From the NCBI GenBank assembly GCA_014155875.1, contig JACEFZ010027761.1:174001-238000 (forward strand): a DNA stretch of 64,000 bases. The letters run 5' to 3'. Origin of the DNA: Cepaea nemoralis (taxonomy: Eukaryota > Mollusca > Gastropoda > Stylommatophora > Helicidae). The notes below the pieces were generated by a model. It was not told the DNA's origin and did no database searches. It saw only the letters and a list, made by a program, of their open reading frames with translations. The stretch's first letter is position 1. Each line of letters starts with the position of its first letter. A program made the translations under genes and the position numbers. This document shows positions 1 through 9,921 of this stretch, one piece after another.

Positions 1-160
1 CTGGGCTACCAAAAGGGGACTGACTGTTATACTAGATTGTTTTTTTCTTCTTATAATTATTATTAAAGGAAAAGGTAATCTGTACTGAAATGTGTTCGAA
101 TAATTTGCGGGTATATGTATAGGAATTCTTTGGAATTATTTTAGGATGTCTTTGATTTCT
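1..160 (-). mobile_element. LINE 3' fragment (CR1/L2-like family, 'LWNNLP' type)
   Basis: The minus strand resembles the better-preserved family copy at 21185-21666. That copy encodes the typical last residues of CR1/L2-like reverse transcriptase ORFs (RIDLYKTSLTYSAAQLWNNL). The fragment is cut by the window edge. Intronic sequence from 160 to 560 shows no recognised gene. Confidence 0.5.
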
Positions 161-559
161 AAGATATTTAAAATCTCTTCATTTTTGAAAGAACTTGAAC
201 ATTGTTTCTTCTTCTGTCTTTTATCCCCTAGTGGAATATTGGCCCTCAACCAACTCTCACCTAGCCCTCCTATCTTTTGCTATCTTGTGCACTCCCTCCA
301 TGTCCTCCCTGTATTATTCATCTCTATATCTAATTCACATCTCCATGTGTTTTTTGTCTTCCCCTGCTTCTTGTGTCCTGTTGCTTCCAGAGAAAAGACT
401 TTCTGGTTATACCGTTAGCATGTTCTCTCAATGTGTTTCCTGTTCAGTGTCAGTGTGTTTTCTTCATCTCTTGATTTTATGTATTTTAGTTCTCTCCATA
501 AACTCTGCAATAGTGATTCTGTCATACCCTTTGTAAACATTCTGTTGCACAGCATCGGT

Positions 560-712
560 TAATGAATGTGTATAGTTTACTACTGGTATCATTAGTATTG
601 GGACTCTTTGCTGGTTGTTGAAGAGCAGAACGGAGCACATATGGGAATGTCCCTAGTGCTGTGATGTCAGTTCTTGACTTATCTCATCTCAACTCACTAA
701 TTGTTTTAGTTG
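560..712 (+). mobile_element. 3' tail of an RNase H-encoding LINE
   Basis: The segment around GGGAATGTCCCTAGTGCTG matches the end of the better copy at 11968-12600, whose ORF ends with a WECPEC-type motif. It ends in a short repeat of ACTCAC/AACTCA type. It lies 40 bp before exon 1. Confidence 0.55.
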
Positions 713-752
713 TGATTTGATATTTTTCTTTACATTTTCAATGATTGATCAG

Positions 753-918
753 ACAAGTTTGAGACACCTTTGTCCACCCCACCAAATGAGTCAGAAGAAG
801 ATGAGGAAGTGAAAAAGACACTCACCTCTGGGCAGCTGCTTGAACTGAAGAGACCTAAGAGCTCGGAGTCTCTGTCTGAGGGTGCGTCTGGTGCCTTCCA
901 TGACAAGCTTTACGAGAA
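753..918 (+). CDS. VPS13D: VPS13D window exon 1
   Basis: This exon enters with two bases of a split codon and leaves with two (donor GTAAGC). It opens with KFETPLSTPPNE, aligning with human EYKTPLATPPN, followed by an acidic run (ESEEDEE) and LLELKRPKSSESLSEG. The aromatic residue three before TP, the threonine and the nearby acidic residues sit where human VPS13D is reported to carry a phospho-FFAT motif for VAP proteins on the ER. Conservation of that function here is an inference. The previous exon is upstream of the window. Confidence 0.88.
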
Positions 919-1104
919 GTAAGCTTTGTTTTATATCTGTTGTTATTGTAACAAGATGCACATTTTTGATTAATTTAGTATTCCAGTGATCTTACTGCAT
1001 AGATTAAGTTTGTTACAAGATCACGTGTATATCGGCTATCACAAATACTGTGACATCCAAACTTATCTATGTCCACAAAACAACAGATAATAAATATCAT
1101 GTTC

Positions 1105-1285
1105 GATCTGAGCATAGGGCTGGGCCTTTTTCCAAGAACCACTATTGCTTAAGGATATCACATGTCTCTCTCTGATCTCTTGGGTAGTGAGGTGCCATGT
1201 GCAACATTAAAAACCCCTCAACAGCTGGAGATTGCAGAGAGTAGGCTGTAAGGTCACTGCCCTGGCACAACCCTATGCTACCATT
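1105..1285 (+). repeat. Unclassified interspersed repeat, copy A (empty-site copy)
   Basis: It runs from GATCTGAGCATAGGGCTGGG to CCTGCCCTGGCACA and matches 3678-3726 plus 4420-4600. Copy A is uninterrupted at the GCTTAAGG site where copy B carries a 689-bp insertion. The family is unknown. Confidence 0.75.
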
Positions 1286-1860
1286 TTCAGACAAGGACAT
1301 TATTCAAATCACACTTACGCAAATCAACACCTGAGAGGTGAGATGCCTTAAAAGAGCTGACAACTTAACTATACGAGACTGAGTAAGAAATGTTGTTACC
1401 AGACATTGACAGTGGGATCATCTTGTGCCACATGCATTGAAAGGCAGAAGATAAAATGGTTTGGCCATCTTGTTAGAATGCAACACAATCAACTACCAGC
1501 ATTGTGGCTATACCAAGGAGAGAAGAAAACTGATTGACGACATCAAAGACATTGTAAAGCCACACAAAATATCACCAACCAGTGCTACCCATCAGGTGTT
1601 GGAACGTCAACTATCCCTCCCCACGACACTTAACGGAAAAAGTAGAAGATGATGACAAGATCACTCATCAAAGCCATAAGGAAAATACAAATGAAATTTA
1701 TGGGGCATATCAAATGAAGAGTTGAAAAATAGAAATTAATCTTATGTGGGAAAATATTGGGCTCAAAAACCAGATGAATACAGAGGATGGTGTGTGTGGA
1801 AAGCATAAACAACTGAGTAACAAACAGTACCAGTCTGGTGATCAGTAGGAGCATTTCTTT
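1286..1860 (+). mobile_element. Degenerate LINE reverse-transcriptase C-terminal fragment
   Basis: Around 1450 the + strand reads KIKWFGHLVRMQHNQLPALW, the 'WxGHxxRM' motif common after the RT domain of many LINEs. The frame then breaks repeatedly. A second GHIK-like stretch lies near 1700. Clade unassigned. Confidence 0.5.
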
Positions 1861-1930
1861 TTTCAGTGTAGAAATTCACAAACCAGTAAACATGTGCATC
1901 TGTTAAATATTATCACAATTTACTCTGAAG

Positions 1931-2062
1931 ATACCGCATTGGACTGGCTGAAGTGCAAGTGCTTATGGGAAGGCTAAATGACAACTGGCGCCATGCATAC
2001 CCAAGAGGCACAAGTCACATGCATGTTGTGGACAGATTTAATATTAATGTACAACTGGACAG
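1931..2062 (+). CDS. VPS13D: VPS13D window exon 2
   Basis: It completes the AA-A lysine codon left by exon 1 and reads YRIGLAEVQVLMGRLNDNWR, matching human YSLSFMDLQIMVGRVKDNWK, then HVVDRFNINVQLDR. The acceptor is CTGAAG at 1925-1930 and the donor GTAAGC at 2063. It ends with two bases of a split arginine codon. This is a beta-strand-rich part of the lipid-groove rod. Confidence 0.93.
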
Positions 2063-2137
2063 GTAAGCATTAGTCTTTCATTGTTCACTATAATTCCCTC
2101 CATTCCTGTTTTGCTGCAGCAATTTTTATTTCTGCAA

Positions 2138-2210
2138 AGGTATCATCATCATCATCATCATCATCATCTCATCATCATCGTCATCATCATCTTCATCACC
2201 ATCGTCATCG
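2138..2210. repeat. (ATC)n microsatellite
   Basis: About 70 bp of TCA/TCG trinucleotides, 76 bp after the exon 2 donor. Confidence 0.9.
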
Positions 2211-2304
2211 TCATCCATATAAGCCATTAGGCTTTTTATGAAGCTTCTTGATAATTGCATTCTATCATTGTTTATCTTGTGTCACACTCTTTATTTCTGG
2301 GAGC

Positions 2305-2505
2305 CTCCTATGTGAAGTGGTTGCGTCGACTGTCTCACACTCTGATGGTTGTGAGTTCGATTTTGGCCTACGCCATTAGTTCACACATGCAGTTTTCTCG
2401 AGGACTTCTAGGGATCTACAGAGTTCATGGTTTGTGCGACGCTTTCAAAGACCAAGCCATATGGGATCAAGCCCGATGCAGTTTAGTCAATCACCTAGTC
2501 TTTTA
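2305..2505 (+). mobile_element. tRNA-derived SINE, family 1
   Basis: It has a tRNA-like head with a B-box-like GTGAGTTCGATTTT and a body with ACAGAGTTCATGGTTTGTGC. Related copies are at 43215-43345, 46635-46855 (minus) and 52065-52250. Confidence 0.6.
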
Positions 2506-2854
2506 AACACTTTTTTAACTCTTTATTTCCGTGTATGATGTATTAGTGGGAGACATTAGTCTTTCATTCTTCAGTATATTTTCCTCATCCTGCTCTCCAG
2601 TGACAATTTTTATTTCTGCATCATTATCTTCCATATCAGACCTCGAGCTTGTTATGAAGCTTCCTGATCATTGCATTCTATGGTTATTTTTCTTGTGTTA
2701 CACTCTTCTTTTCCACGTATGTTTTGTATTAATGGAAGCCACGTTCGTATTGTCGTCAGTACGCTTGCCTGCTTGTCTGGTTTGACTCCTTCTTTGAGGC
2801 AGTGATTTCCTCCTCTTCCCCCACTCCCCCAACCCCCCACTAACGGGGTCCCGC

Positions 2855-3062
2855 AGTTATCCAGCCTATAATGGGTACCAGTACATTTCCCTGGAAAGTA
2901 AAGGCGGCCAGTGCAATATTGAACACATCACCCATTGGTTGTCATTTGGTCTAAAAATATGGTTTTTAGCACCATATATCCAAATACACCTCATGGCGAG
3001 AAAAGGGGTTCTTGACTTTTTACCCTTATTGTATTCTGATCCTCAGCGTTTTTTAAATCTGT
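2855..3062 (+). mobile_element. SINE family 3 copy
   Basis: The body carries AATGGGTACCAG, GGAAAGTAAAGGCGGCCAGT and ACACATCACCCATTGG, shared with at least eight other copies (44575, 48395, 50440, 51600, 52480, and minus 57880 and 58430). The tRNA-like head is degraded here. Confidence 0.65.
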
Positions 3063-3077
3063 AGTACTCTCTTTTGC

Positions 3078-3565
3078 CGGTCTCCCTGACCTAGGGGTTA
3101 GCGACTTTCTCCGTAATCCTGTTTGAGGACTTTGGCGTCAGTGAATCCACATCGCTGTCCAGGATGAAAGACTTGGGAGTAAGAATCGGCACGGCCAGAC
3201 GCGAGAGGTACATGGAAGGCGCCTCGTCAACCAACACAGAACTGGCACTATTAGCCACCGGACGCTGATGCATATGCTGGGGGAAGGATCTGAGCACCTA
3301 TGGACATGTCCGGAGTGCAATGAAGATACCCCAACTGATAACTGAACTGATAACTGATAACCTGTTTATCCACGTGAGCAAACGTGGCTGCACAAGAATC
3401 GGTAGCGGTTTTCGCAGTGCCCGTTACTTAGGGATATGTGAGCCGGCCACTCAGAAAGCAATGGCAAACTACTGAGCGTAATCTTGCCAAAAAATCAACA
3501 ACAGCGGTAAAATGCTGGTGTTGATAGCGATGTCCTGTAATAGGATATGCGGGGGGAAAAAAGTA
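3078..3565 (+). mobile_element. SINE family 2 copy interrupted by another element
   Basis: The halves 3078-3124 and 3361-3565 together match the intact copy at 33912-34152 (tRNA-like TCTCCCTGACCTAGGGGTTA, then GAGCCGGCCACTCAGAAAGC). The insert 3125-3360 is flanked by the target duplication CCTGTTT. Confidence 0.75.
3125..3360 (+). mobile_element. 5'-truncated RNase H LINE tail inserted in SINE family 2
   Basis: It encodes a stretch ending EHLWTCPECNE, like WECPECCD in the copy at 12343-12576, and ends with short ACTGATA tandem units. CCTGTTT is duplicated at 3118-3124 and 3361-3367, as expected for retroposition. Confidence 0.72.
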
Positions 3566-3677
3566 CTCTCTTTTGCTTGTTATTTCTTTTTGAAGTATTC
3601 TTTGTTCGGTTATATTTTCCAGAACTGCCTTTTTTGGCATTGTTTCCCCATGGTTGAAACATGTCTGTCTTGAAGTT

Positions 3678-4600
3678 TCGATCTGAGCATAAGACTAGGC
3701 CTTTTCCAAGAACCACTGTTGCTTAACCCTTTACAGGGCAGACGCTTGTCCGTTTTTTTTAACCCTGAACAGGCAAGATTTTTTCAGGTGCGGTAAAATT
3801 TCGGGTTACGTTAGTAAAAACATCACAAATAAGGTGTTAGTCAACCGATTTTAGTTAAATAAACAACACAATGAAGGGAAAAGCATGCAGAATATGTTAC
3901 TCACGTGATTGTTGCCAGTAATCCATACATGAACACAAATATTTACGAAATACATCATATTGTTTGTGATTGTCAGTCATCTATACTGCAATTTACAAAC
4001 ACATTTTCAGAATCATAATCACTTTCTTTAAAGCCCAACTCACGACTGCTAACGCAAAGTAACGCTGATCACTGATATCTAGCTCCGATTAATAGTCAAC
4101 TTCGTGCCCTTTAATGTCACTTAAATTGAACCCAGCAAAATCTCGGCTATCACTTGAAGAATCGCCGAAATCCATTTTGAAAAACGAAACGTAAAAACCC
4201 CGAAAACTATTTTTTAAAAACCCGTTCAAATTCATAGTAGGCACTTGCAAATGGCGGCCACGTTGTCAAGCTATCAGCAAAAGTGAAAGTAGCCATCGGA
4301 AGTATCAGAAAGCCCAGAGATCGCGTTCTTACAATGCATAATAGTAACAGGCGGTTTGGGACGTTTCGCTCGTTAAGGGGTCCAGACGGAAATGGACGTT
4401 TCACCCGGTAAAGGGTTAAGAATATGACATGTCCCTCTGATCTCTTGCGTAGTTAGATTTGATAGCTAGTCCTGTCGGATGAAGGTGAATAACAGGAGGT
4501 GACGTGCAAAAAAAAACCAGCAGTTGGAGATTGCAGCGAGTAGGCTGTAAGGTCCCTGCCCTGGCACAATTGTTAGGACAAAAGCTACCCACTTGCATCT
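3678..4600 (+). repeat. Unclassified interspersed repeat, copy B, carrying a MITE
   Basis: Parts 3678-3726 and 4420-4600 correspond to copy A at 1105-1285. The interruption is the element at 3727-4415. Confidence 0.72.
3727..4415. mobile_element. piggyBac-like non-autonomous DNA transposon (MITE)
   Basis: It is 689 bp, flanked by TTAA on both sides (3723-3726, 4416-4419). The termini CCCTTTACAGGG and CCCGGTAAAGGG are imperfect inverted repeats. The paralogous sequence at 1105-1285 lacks the insert and shows the single TTAA. No transposase ORF is present. piggyBac elements use TTAA targets. Confidence 0.85.
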
Positions 4601-5701
4601 GGGAAAGTGAGAATGGTTGGCATAATACTGAGTATATTACACCTCGTGTGGTGTGTAGTCACCAGAATGGTGGATCTAACCATAGATCTCAGTATGCTGA
4701 GATCTCAGTATGCTTAATAGACATGTAAACAGAATTACTTTGCTGTGTGTGTGACATGTGTGCATGCTTGTATTTGTGTGTGTGTGTGTGTATGAGAGAG
4801 AGAGAGAATGCAATGATTGTTTTTGTTTCAAGGGAACAAAAGGACCTGTACCTTTATATTTATGAAGCTTTCACTGTTCAGTTGAATTTTATCTTATGTT
4901 ACTTGCCCCCTGGGAATATCGGCTCTGTATTGTATTACTCCGCTGTACTTTTGTGACATATTTGTTAGTATGGTTAATGTAATGAGATAAATCTATAGGC
5001 AGGACATCATCTTTTTTCATTACCAAACACATTTCTGACTGACTGTTTTCAACTAGTTATTACTGTTGTTACTAACAACTTTCCTTGATGTGACAGTAGA
5101 TTGTGTAGTGTTGATTCAGCCTGCCATTTTCTGTTTGTTTCTGTGAACCATGCTAGCTATATATGACATCTTTTACATATCTTATCGGGTTATTCAGTCA
5201 GAAGACTGATGTGGTTTTCTTAACACCATGTCGGTGCATTATAAATCTAGCTTTGTGACTGCCTACAAGCATATTCTTTGAAAATTAACAGTGATGGTTT
5301 CCACATCCACATAAAAGATAACATTAAAATATTGTATTGTGTTAGTTAGTCAAATTGTCGATAGTTTTTCAGGACAGCAGCCATTTATGGAATACTCTTT
5401 ACAATTTCCAACTGTCCATGGCAGGAATCTTTCATGTGTGCACATAGAGCATCTTATTTCTGTACCCTTATCTGAGAAAGTCCAGGATTATGATCCTCTA
5501 CCCTGAGATTAGGCAGGGTGTATAATTTCCTCAGTTTTTCATGAATCAGACGCATTACTTTTAACTTTAAAGCAGATCACATGAAATGTTAAGAAAATAA
5601 CTAAATGTTTCTACTGTGGTTGTTAATAATAATACCCAAAACATTTTTGGCTGCTTTATGTGTCAGTTTTTAAAATGTTAATTACATTACCATATTTTCA
5701 G
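4601..5701. other. Intron 2 remainder, nothing recognised
   Basis: AT-rich intron with a short (TG)n/(AG)n tract at 4742-4806. I see no gene, RNA or clear transposon. Confidence 0.6.
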
Positions 5702-5792
5702 GAGACTTATTGTAACGTCAGATATTCAGTGGCCTACAGCAAAAATTTCCGGTGTCTTGCCATCACTAACATTTCATCTAAATGAAAGAAAG
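5702..5792 (+). CDS. VPS13D: VPS13D window exon 3
   Basis: The acceptor is TTTTCAG at 5695-5701 and the donor GTAAAT at 5793. It reads RRLIVTSDIQWPTAKISGVL, then PSLTFHLNERK, against human RRLIYTSDPKYPGAVLSGNL and PDLKIHINEDK. This 'gain of a ligand-free strand, then L-P-x-L' pattern recurs in VPS13 rods. It ends in phase 0. Confidence 0.94.
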
Positions 5793-5804
5793 GTAAATTA
5801 AATA

Positions 5805-5853
<49 letters not shown>

Positions 5854-6010
5854 TAGTGCCTTGCCAGCCTGCTGCAATCATGCTCCTTCTTATTTTACAA
5901 TATCCAGTGTATCATTTCATGTGCTGACACGTATCTGTGCCATAACAAAAGGCTCTTGAGTGTCTTTTCTCATTGTCTTCCTCTCTTTTTACATAAATCA
6001 TTTCAGTTGT
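5805..6010 (-). mobile_element. LINE-like 3' end with (ATC)n tail
   Basis: The (ATC)n tract at 5808-5853 is followed by AGTGCCTTGCCAGCCTGCTG and TCTCATTGTCTTCCTCT. A related copy lies at 58740-59050 (AGTGCCTTGCTGACTGG and TCTCACTGTCTTCCTCT). On the minus strand the trinucleotide would be the 3' tail. Confidence 0.45.
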
Positions 6011-6890
6011 CACAAGTTCCAGTAAGTTCTATAGAGAAGACAGGGTTGTGGGAAGGGGAGCCCCAGCTTGCGGTTAAATTAGTCGAGAGAAGGAGCTGGC
6101 CTCCTCTGGGTGTGTGCAGGAGTGTGGCTTCTTCATCCTGTGGACTGGATGCAAAGAGGACAACAAGGCTGCAGTCTACTGAGGCACAGTGAACTGCCAG
6201 CGTGGAGGCGGGGACAGAGGCAGAAAAGCCAGTGGAAAGAAGCAGGCTTTCCTGTTGTCAAATGGAAAGTCGGTGATAATTTAGGCAGGTCATGACGCAC
6301 CATTTGTACCACGTTCGCCTCCCCGACAACAGTATAGTTTGTGGGTTGTCACACATAGTGATGTATGTGTGGGATTAGTGTGAAAAACAATGAAAACATC
6401 TTAAATTTGGAAGTCAGGCTAGGAATACGCAAGAGGAGAAAGAGACACCGGGGCCATGACCCAGGTGGGCCTGCCGCTGGGGAATGTAATGGAAATAAAG
6501 GCATTGAAACATTGGCAGAAAAAGGACCATTTCAGATCAGAAACCTTTTGTCGTACTTGCTTCGTGATGGAGTTTATATCACATGCCTTCGTGCGACAGT
6601 ACTCATGCTTGGAGACTTCACAAACATGACTGAAATGAGAGTGCTCTTTGCCTGCCAGGATGGAAACAAAGTCATCACTACACCCCAGATTCTTCATGTC
6701 GTATGAGAGTGAACAACTGAAACAACAGGGTTTGTACAGCAACAAATACAACAGACTCAAAAATCTTCTCTCATTGTCTTCCTATGTCTGTCTTTCTAAA
6801 ATCTTAGCATCTACAATATGCCAGAAATGTTAACCGCCTCTTTCTGATATTTGTGATATTTTGTCTTTCAAACCATTTAGATGACTCATT
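6011..6890. other. Intron 3 sequence of unclear origin
   Basis: Short open frames exist (6365-6706), but I recognise no protein family or splice-linked exon. The segment near 6740-6890 resembles the ATC-tailed element at 58840-59050. Confidence 0.4.
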
Positions 6891-6894
6891 TTTG

Positions 6895-7255
6895 GCTGTA
6901 TGTATGTATATATATGTGTGTGCGAGTGCGTGCGTGAATGAGTGTTTATGTATGTACGTTTGTATGGATGTATGTGAAAGTGCATATTTATGTTTGCATA
7001 TGTTTGTGTATATGTGTATTATGTCTTTTTGCCGCCAGTCTCATAATGTTGAAATATGAATTGTTTATGTTTGGCGTATGTTTGCAGCATTCATTTTACA
7101 GTGTTTTTTCCCCAATGTAAATGTAAATTTATGATAGATAACTGGTGTGCGAAAGTTGAGTGACTGGAAGGGCAGAATGTAAGACAGGTTTGCAAGCCCC
7201 GTTTATGACCCTTTAAAATAAAATTTGTTTGTTGGTTGCCGTTCGTTTATAATAA
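6895..7255 (+). mobile_element. VNTR-containing retroelement, copy 1
   Basis: A TG/ATG-rich variable tract (6895-7020) is followed by GAATTGTTTATGTTTGGCG, GGCAGAATGTAAGACAGG, the AATAAA signal and a TTTG-rich tail. Copy 2 at 9912-11030 has the same order. Confidence 0.6.
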
Positions 7256-7372
7256 AGTGAACTCCTGTGACTTCACACACCTACAACAGTATTGGATGAC
7301 CTTGAGCTTTTTGATGTATGGCTTCAATATATTTTAGAAAGGGTTAATTTTGATGTTTCTTTTGTTTTTCAG

Positions 7373-7512
7373 ATACAAATCTTACAGAAATGCCTGGATA
7401 GACTCTCAGAGGCTAAACAAACTGGCTTTTCCCAATCACCATTTCAGAAAACTACAGGGTCTTCCTTTGATAGTGGTTCAGGCGTCTTTCCTGAACATTC
7501 CAGCTTTGACCA
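7373..7512 (+). CDS. VPS13D: VPS13D window exon 4
   Basis: The acceptor follows a strong pyrimidine tract (TTTTGTTTTTCAG). The exon starts IQILQKCLDRLSEAK, matching human ISALKNCFALLTTPE, and continues into a poorly conserved Ser/Thr/Gly-rich linker (TTGSSFDSGSGVFPEHSSFD). The donor is GTATGT at 7513, leaving two bases of a split codon. The linker agrees with the variable loop at this place in the human protein. Confidence 0.88.
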
Positions 7513-7704
7513 GTATGTACTTTGTCTCTGTTGAAAGTATTGTCTTTAATGAAAAAATGAAACTTTTGCTACAAAAAAATAAAATAATTTCATTTGTCAA
7601 TTGTAAAAATGTTCTCTATCTGAAGTAAAATGCTGTCAGGGGTAAAATGTTATCTGTAAAAGGTAAAATGGTATCTGTAAGAGGTAAAATTATGTTATCA
7701 TAAA

Positions 7705-8095
7705 AAATGGGCGGCGATCACCAAACCTGATACCCCACATTGTGCCAATGGCTTCGGGTGGAGGAGTGCAATTCGGAGGGTACAAGCCTTACCTTAGTGC
7801 AAGACTAAATGTCATGGCAGGCAGACCAGGCCCTAAGCCTTGGTCTGCAACTGGTCTAAGATTGAAGCTCCGACAGTATTGCTTTGCTGATCTGGCAGCT
7901 TCTGCAGCTTGTCTTGTTCCAGATGTATTGGCGTCACCTTTCCTCTGGATTAAACTAGACAGACAGAGAGAGAGAGGGATCATGTTATATGGGCAACACA
8001 TAGTCTCTAAATTCAGCTCAGGCTTTGTGTTATGGAGAGGTATAACCCTATTTTACAAACTATCATCTGTCAAGATGGCAAGGTGCCAGTCAAGT
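7705..8095 (+). mobile_element. Short non-autonomous partner of the 13258-17334 LINE, copy 1
   Basis: The 5' half (CCCCACATTGTGCCAATGGC, CCTAAGCCTTGGTCTGCAAC) matches the 5' end of the LINE. The 3' end (CAAACTATCATCTGTCAAGA then GGCAAGGTGCCA) matches the LINE 3' terminus. The ORFs are absent. Confidence 0.75.
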
Positions 8096-9224
8096 CAATG
8101 GTAATTATCAAATGACATCTTACGATTCAATTCCTTTGTTGGTTGATAGTCAGTTACTATCTTATTGGAATCACTCGTTGTAGATGGTATAAATAACTGG
8201 TGTATCGTTTTTAAGTGAAGATCTATGCTTGTCTCTATGTTGTAACTTTACAAGTTGAATACGTCTGTAGTTTCATAACTGGAAGATCTAGTGGAGTGTG
8301 TGTGTCCAGTCTGCTGTCCTCGCACCTAATGTCATGTCTCTCCAGGTAAGGTCTCTACCAGCCATCAATATTCTCGTGAACCTGTGAGCTGTTCCAATCC
8401 TGCTAGCCCATCTTTGTCCTTTGTCAACAGTCACTTAACTCTCTCTATATCTGTCTTGCCGGTAAATATTATTCACCTTGATTTGTTCTACTTTAACTCC
8501 TAATTTGGTTCATGACAGTAATCTTGCTACAGAATCTGCCAACGGAGTGTGAAATGTTGGACCATAACACATTCTAGACCATGGCATAATGAGGTTAGGT
8601 GGTCAGTTCCATTCTTCCACACATTTCCTTAGATAATTCCCTAACCACTCTTAAAAACTGGTACCAGTTTTATGAGGCTGGGTCAAACTGTCAAAACTGT
8701 CATTTACTGCCAATATAATACCTTGTGGTGAATGGCAGGGGGACCTCTGTCGGAGGCTGAGTCATCCTGAGATTTAAGCAAGTCTTACCACTGTTCAAGA
8801 TAGAACCTGGACCATTGTTACTGTCAGCATATGCACTAATCACTGTGGCTCCTACTTTATCATCATTTTTATTAAGTTGTCTCAGAAGCATGGAACATTC
8901 TCTCACTGCATTTGGCGCCCTTCTGGAAGCTGCGTCAACTCTGGTAGTGAGAAGCATTGCCCCAGTTGTCCTTTCATGAACAATAACCACTTAGAGTAGA
9001 GACTAGCAGACCATTCGACTCCAGTCTGTGGGACACCCTTAGGTAGGAAGATGATTCTTAAGAAGGGAGTCTAACCACACCTTGTAGGGGAAGTTCTGAA
9101 ATGAAATAGGATATGTAAAATCTCTCACAAAATGCTGGCGGCTTAACTGGAACACTTACTTGAACTGAAGATGGACAATAAGTGTTAGAGCTGTGCAATA
9201 ATGTTATCTGTGCCAATCTATTTA
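8096..9224. other. Intron 4 segment, nothing recognised
   Basis: A 96-codon minus-strand open frame (8700-8990) has no motif I know and no splice context. The rest is AT-rich intron. Confidence 0.5.
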
Positions 9225-9470
9225 CGATGGTCATCCAGTAAATATCTGGATTTTCTCAGGATGGCCCAAAGTCAAAAATTTTTTAATTTAGTAACTACTC
9301 AAAAGGGAAAAATATGCATTTGACACTTTGTGGTTGAAAGGGCAAGTATCAGTGGTTGTACCACACTTTGTTTTTCGAAATAGTGTTAGACCAGTTTACT
9401 TCAGCGCAGGAACAGTGTGTTGTGATTAAGTTTTTTGATGAAAGAAGGTTCAAAACCTGCTGAAACTTAT

Positions 9471-9612
9471 TCTTCTTCTTCTTCGTTCATTCGGAGTTTT
9501 TTTCGGATGTGATTGCGTTGTGCCTGTTTACAGCAGAGCTGCGTTCTTGCGCCGTTAGGCCGACACATCTGACTTCTGCGGGCATTTGTTGACCGAGTTA
9601 ACCTTCCCGGGG
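9471..9612 (-). mobile_element. Short retroposed fragment with GAA-type tail inside the mariner
   Basis: It is flanked by the 12-bp duplication GCTGAAACTTAT (9459-9470 and 9613-9624). On the minus strand it ends in GAAGAAGAAGAA, like the LINE fragment ending at 60515. Confidence 0.75.
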
Positions 9613-9710
9613 GCTGAAACTTATCATCAACAATCATGTGTGTTTGTAGAACAGACTCTAGCACATTCACCAGTATTTAAATGGTGCAAATGCTTTCATG
9701 CAGGTCTAGA

Positions 9711-9921
9711 ATCCATCATGGATGAACCCTGTGAAGTTCGACCAAAAAGTGTCATTCTTCAACACAACAACAGGCCCCATAGAGCTGCCAAAACTATGGC
9801 AATTATTGGTGAAGTGCATTGGGAGGTACTGCCACACTCACCTTATAGCCCTGACTTGGCTCCAAGTGATTTTTACTTCTTTGGCTCTCTAAAACAGCGT
9901 CTCATCAGGTTATGTGGGTGA
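9711..9921 (+). pseudogene. mariner transposase C-terminal remnant
   Basis: The frame reads VRPKSVILQHNNRPHRAAKT, then EVLPHSPYSPDLAPSDFYFF. Family members carry HDN and the final D34D aspartate. Here the first is Asn and the second (APSD) is kept. The frame runs into the VNTR at about 9906; downstream mariner sequence resumes near 11032. Confidence 0.8.

Noticed and set aside
6365..6706. 113-codon frames on both strands as a gene nested in intron 3
   Set aside because: Overlapping frames on opposite strands with no family similarity I recognise.
8700..8990. 96-codon minus-strand gene
   Set aside because: No recognised motif, no splice context, and expected by chance in 64 kb.
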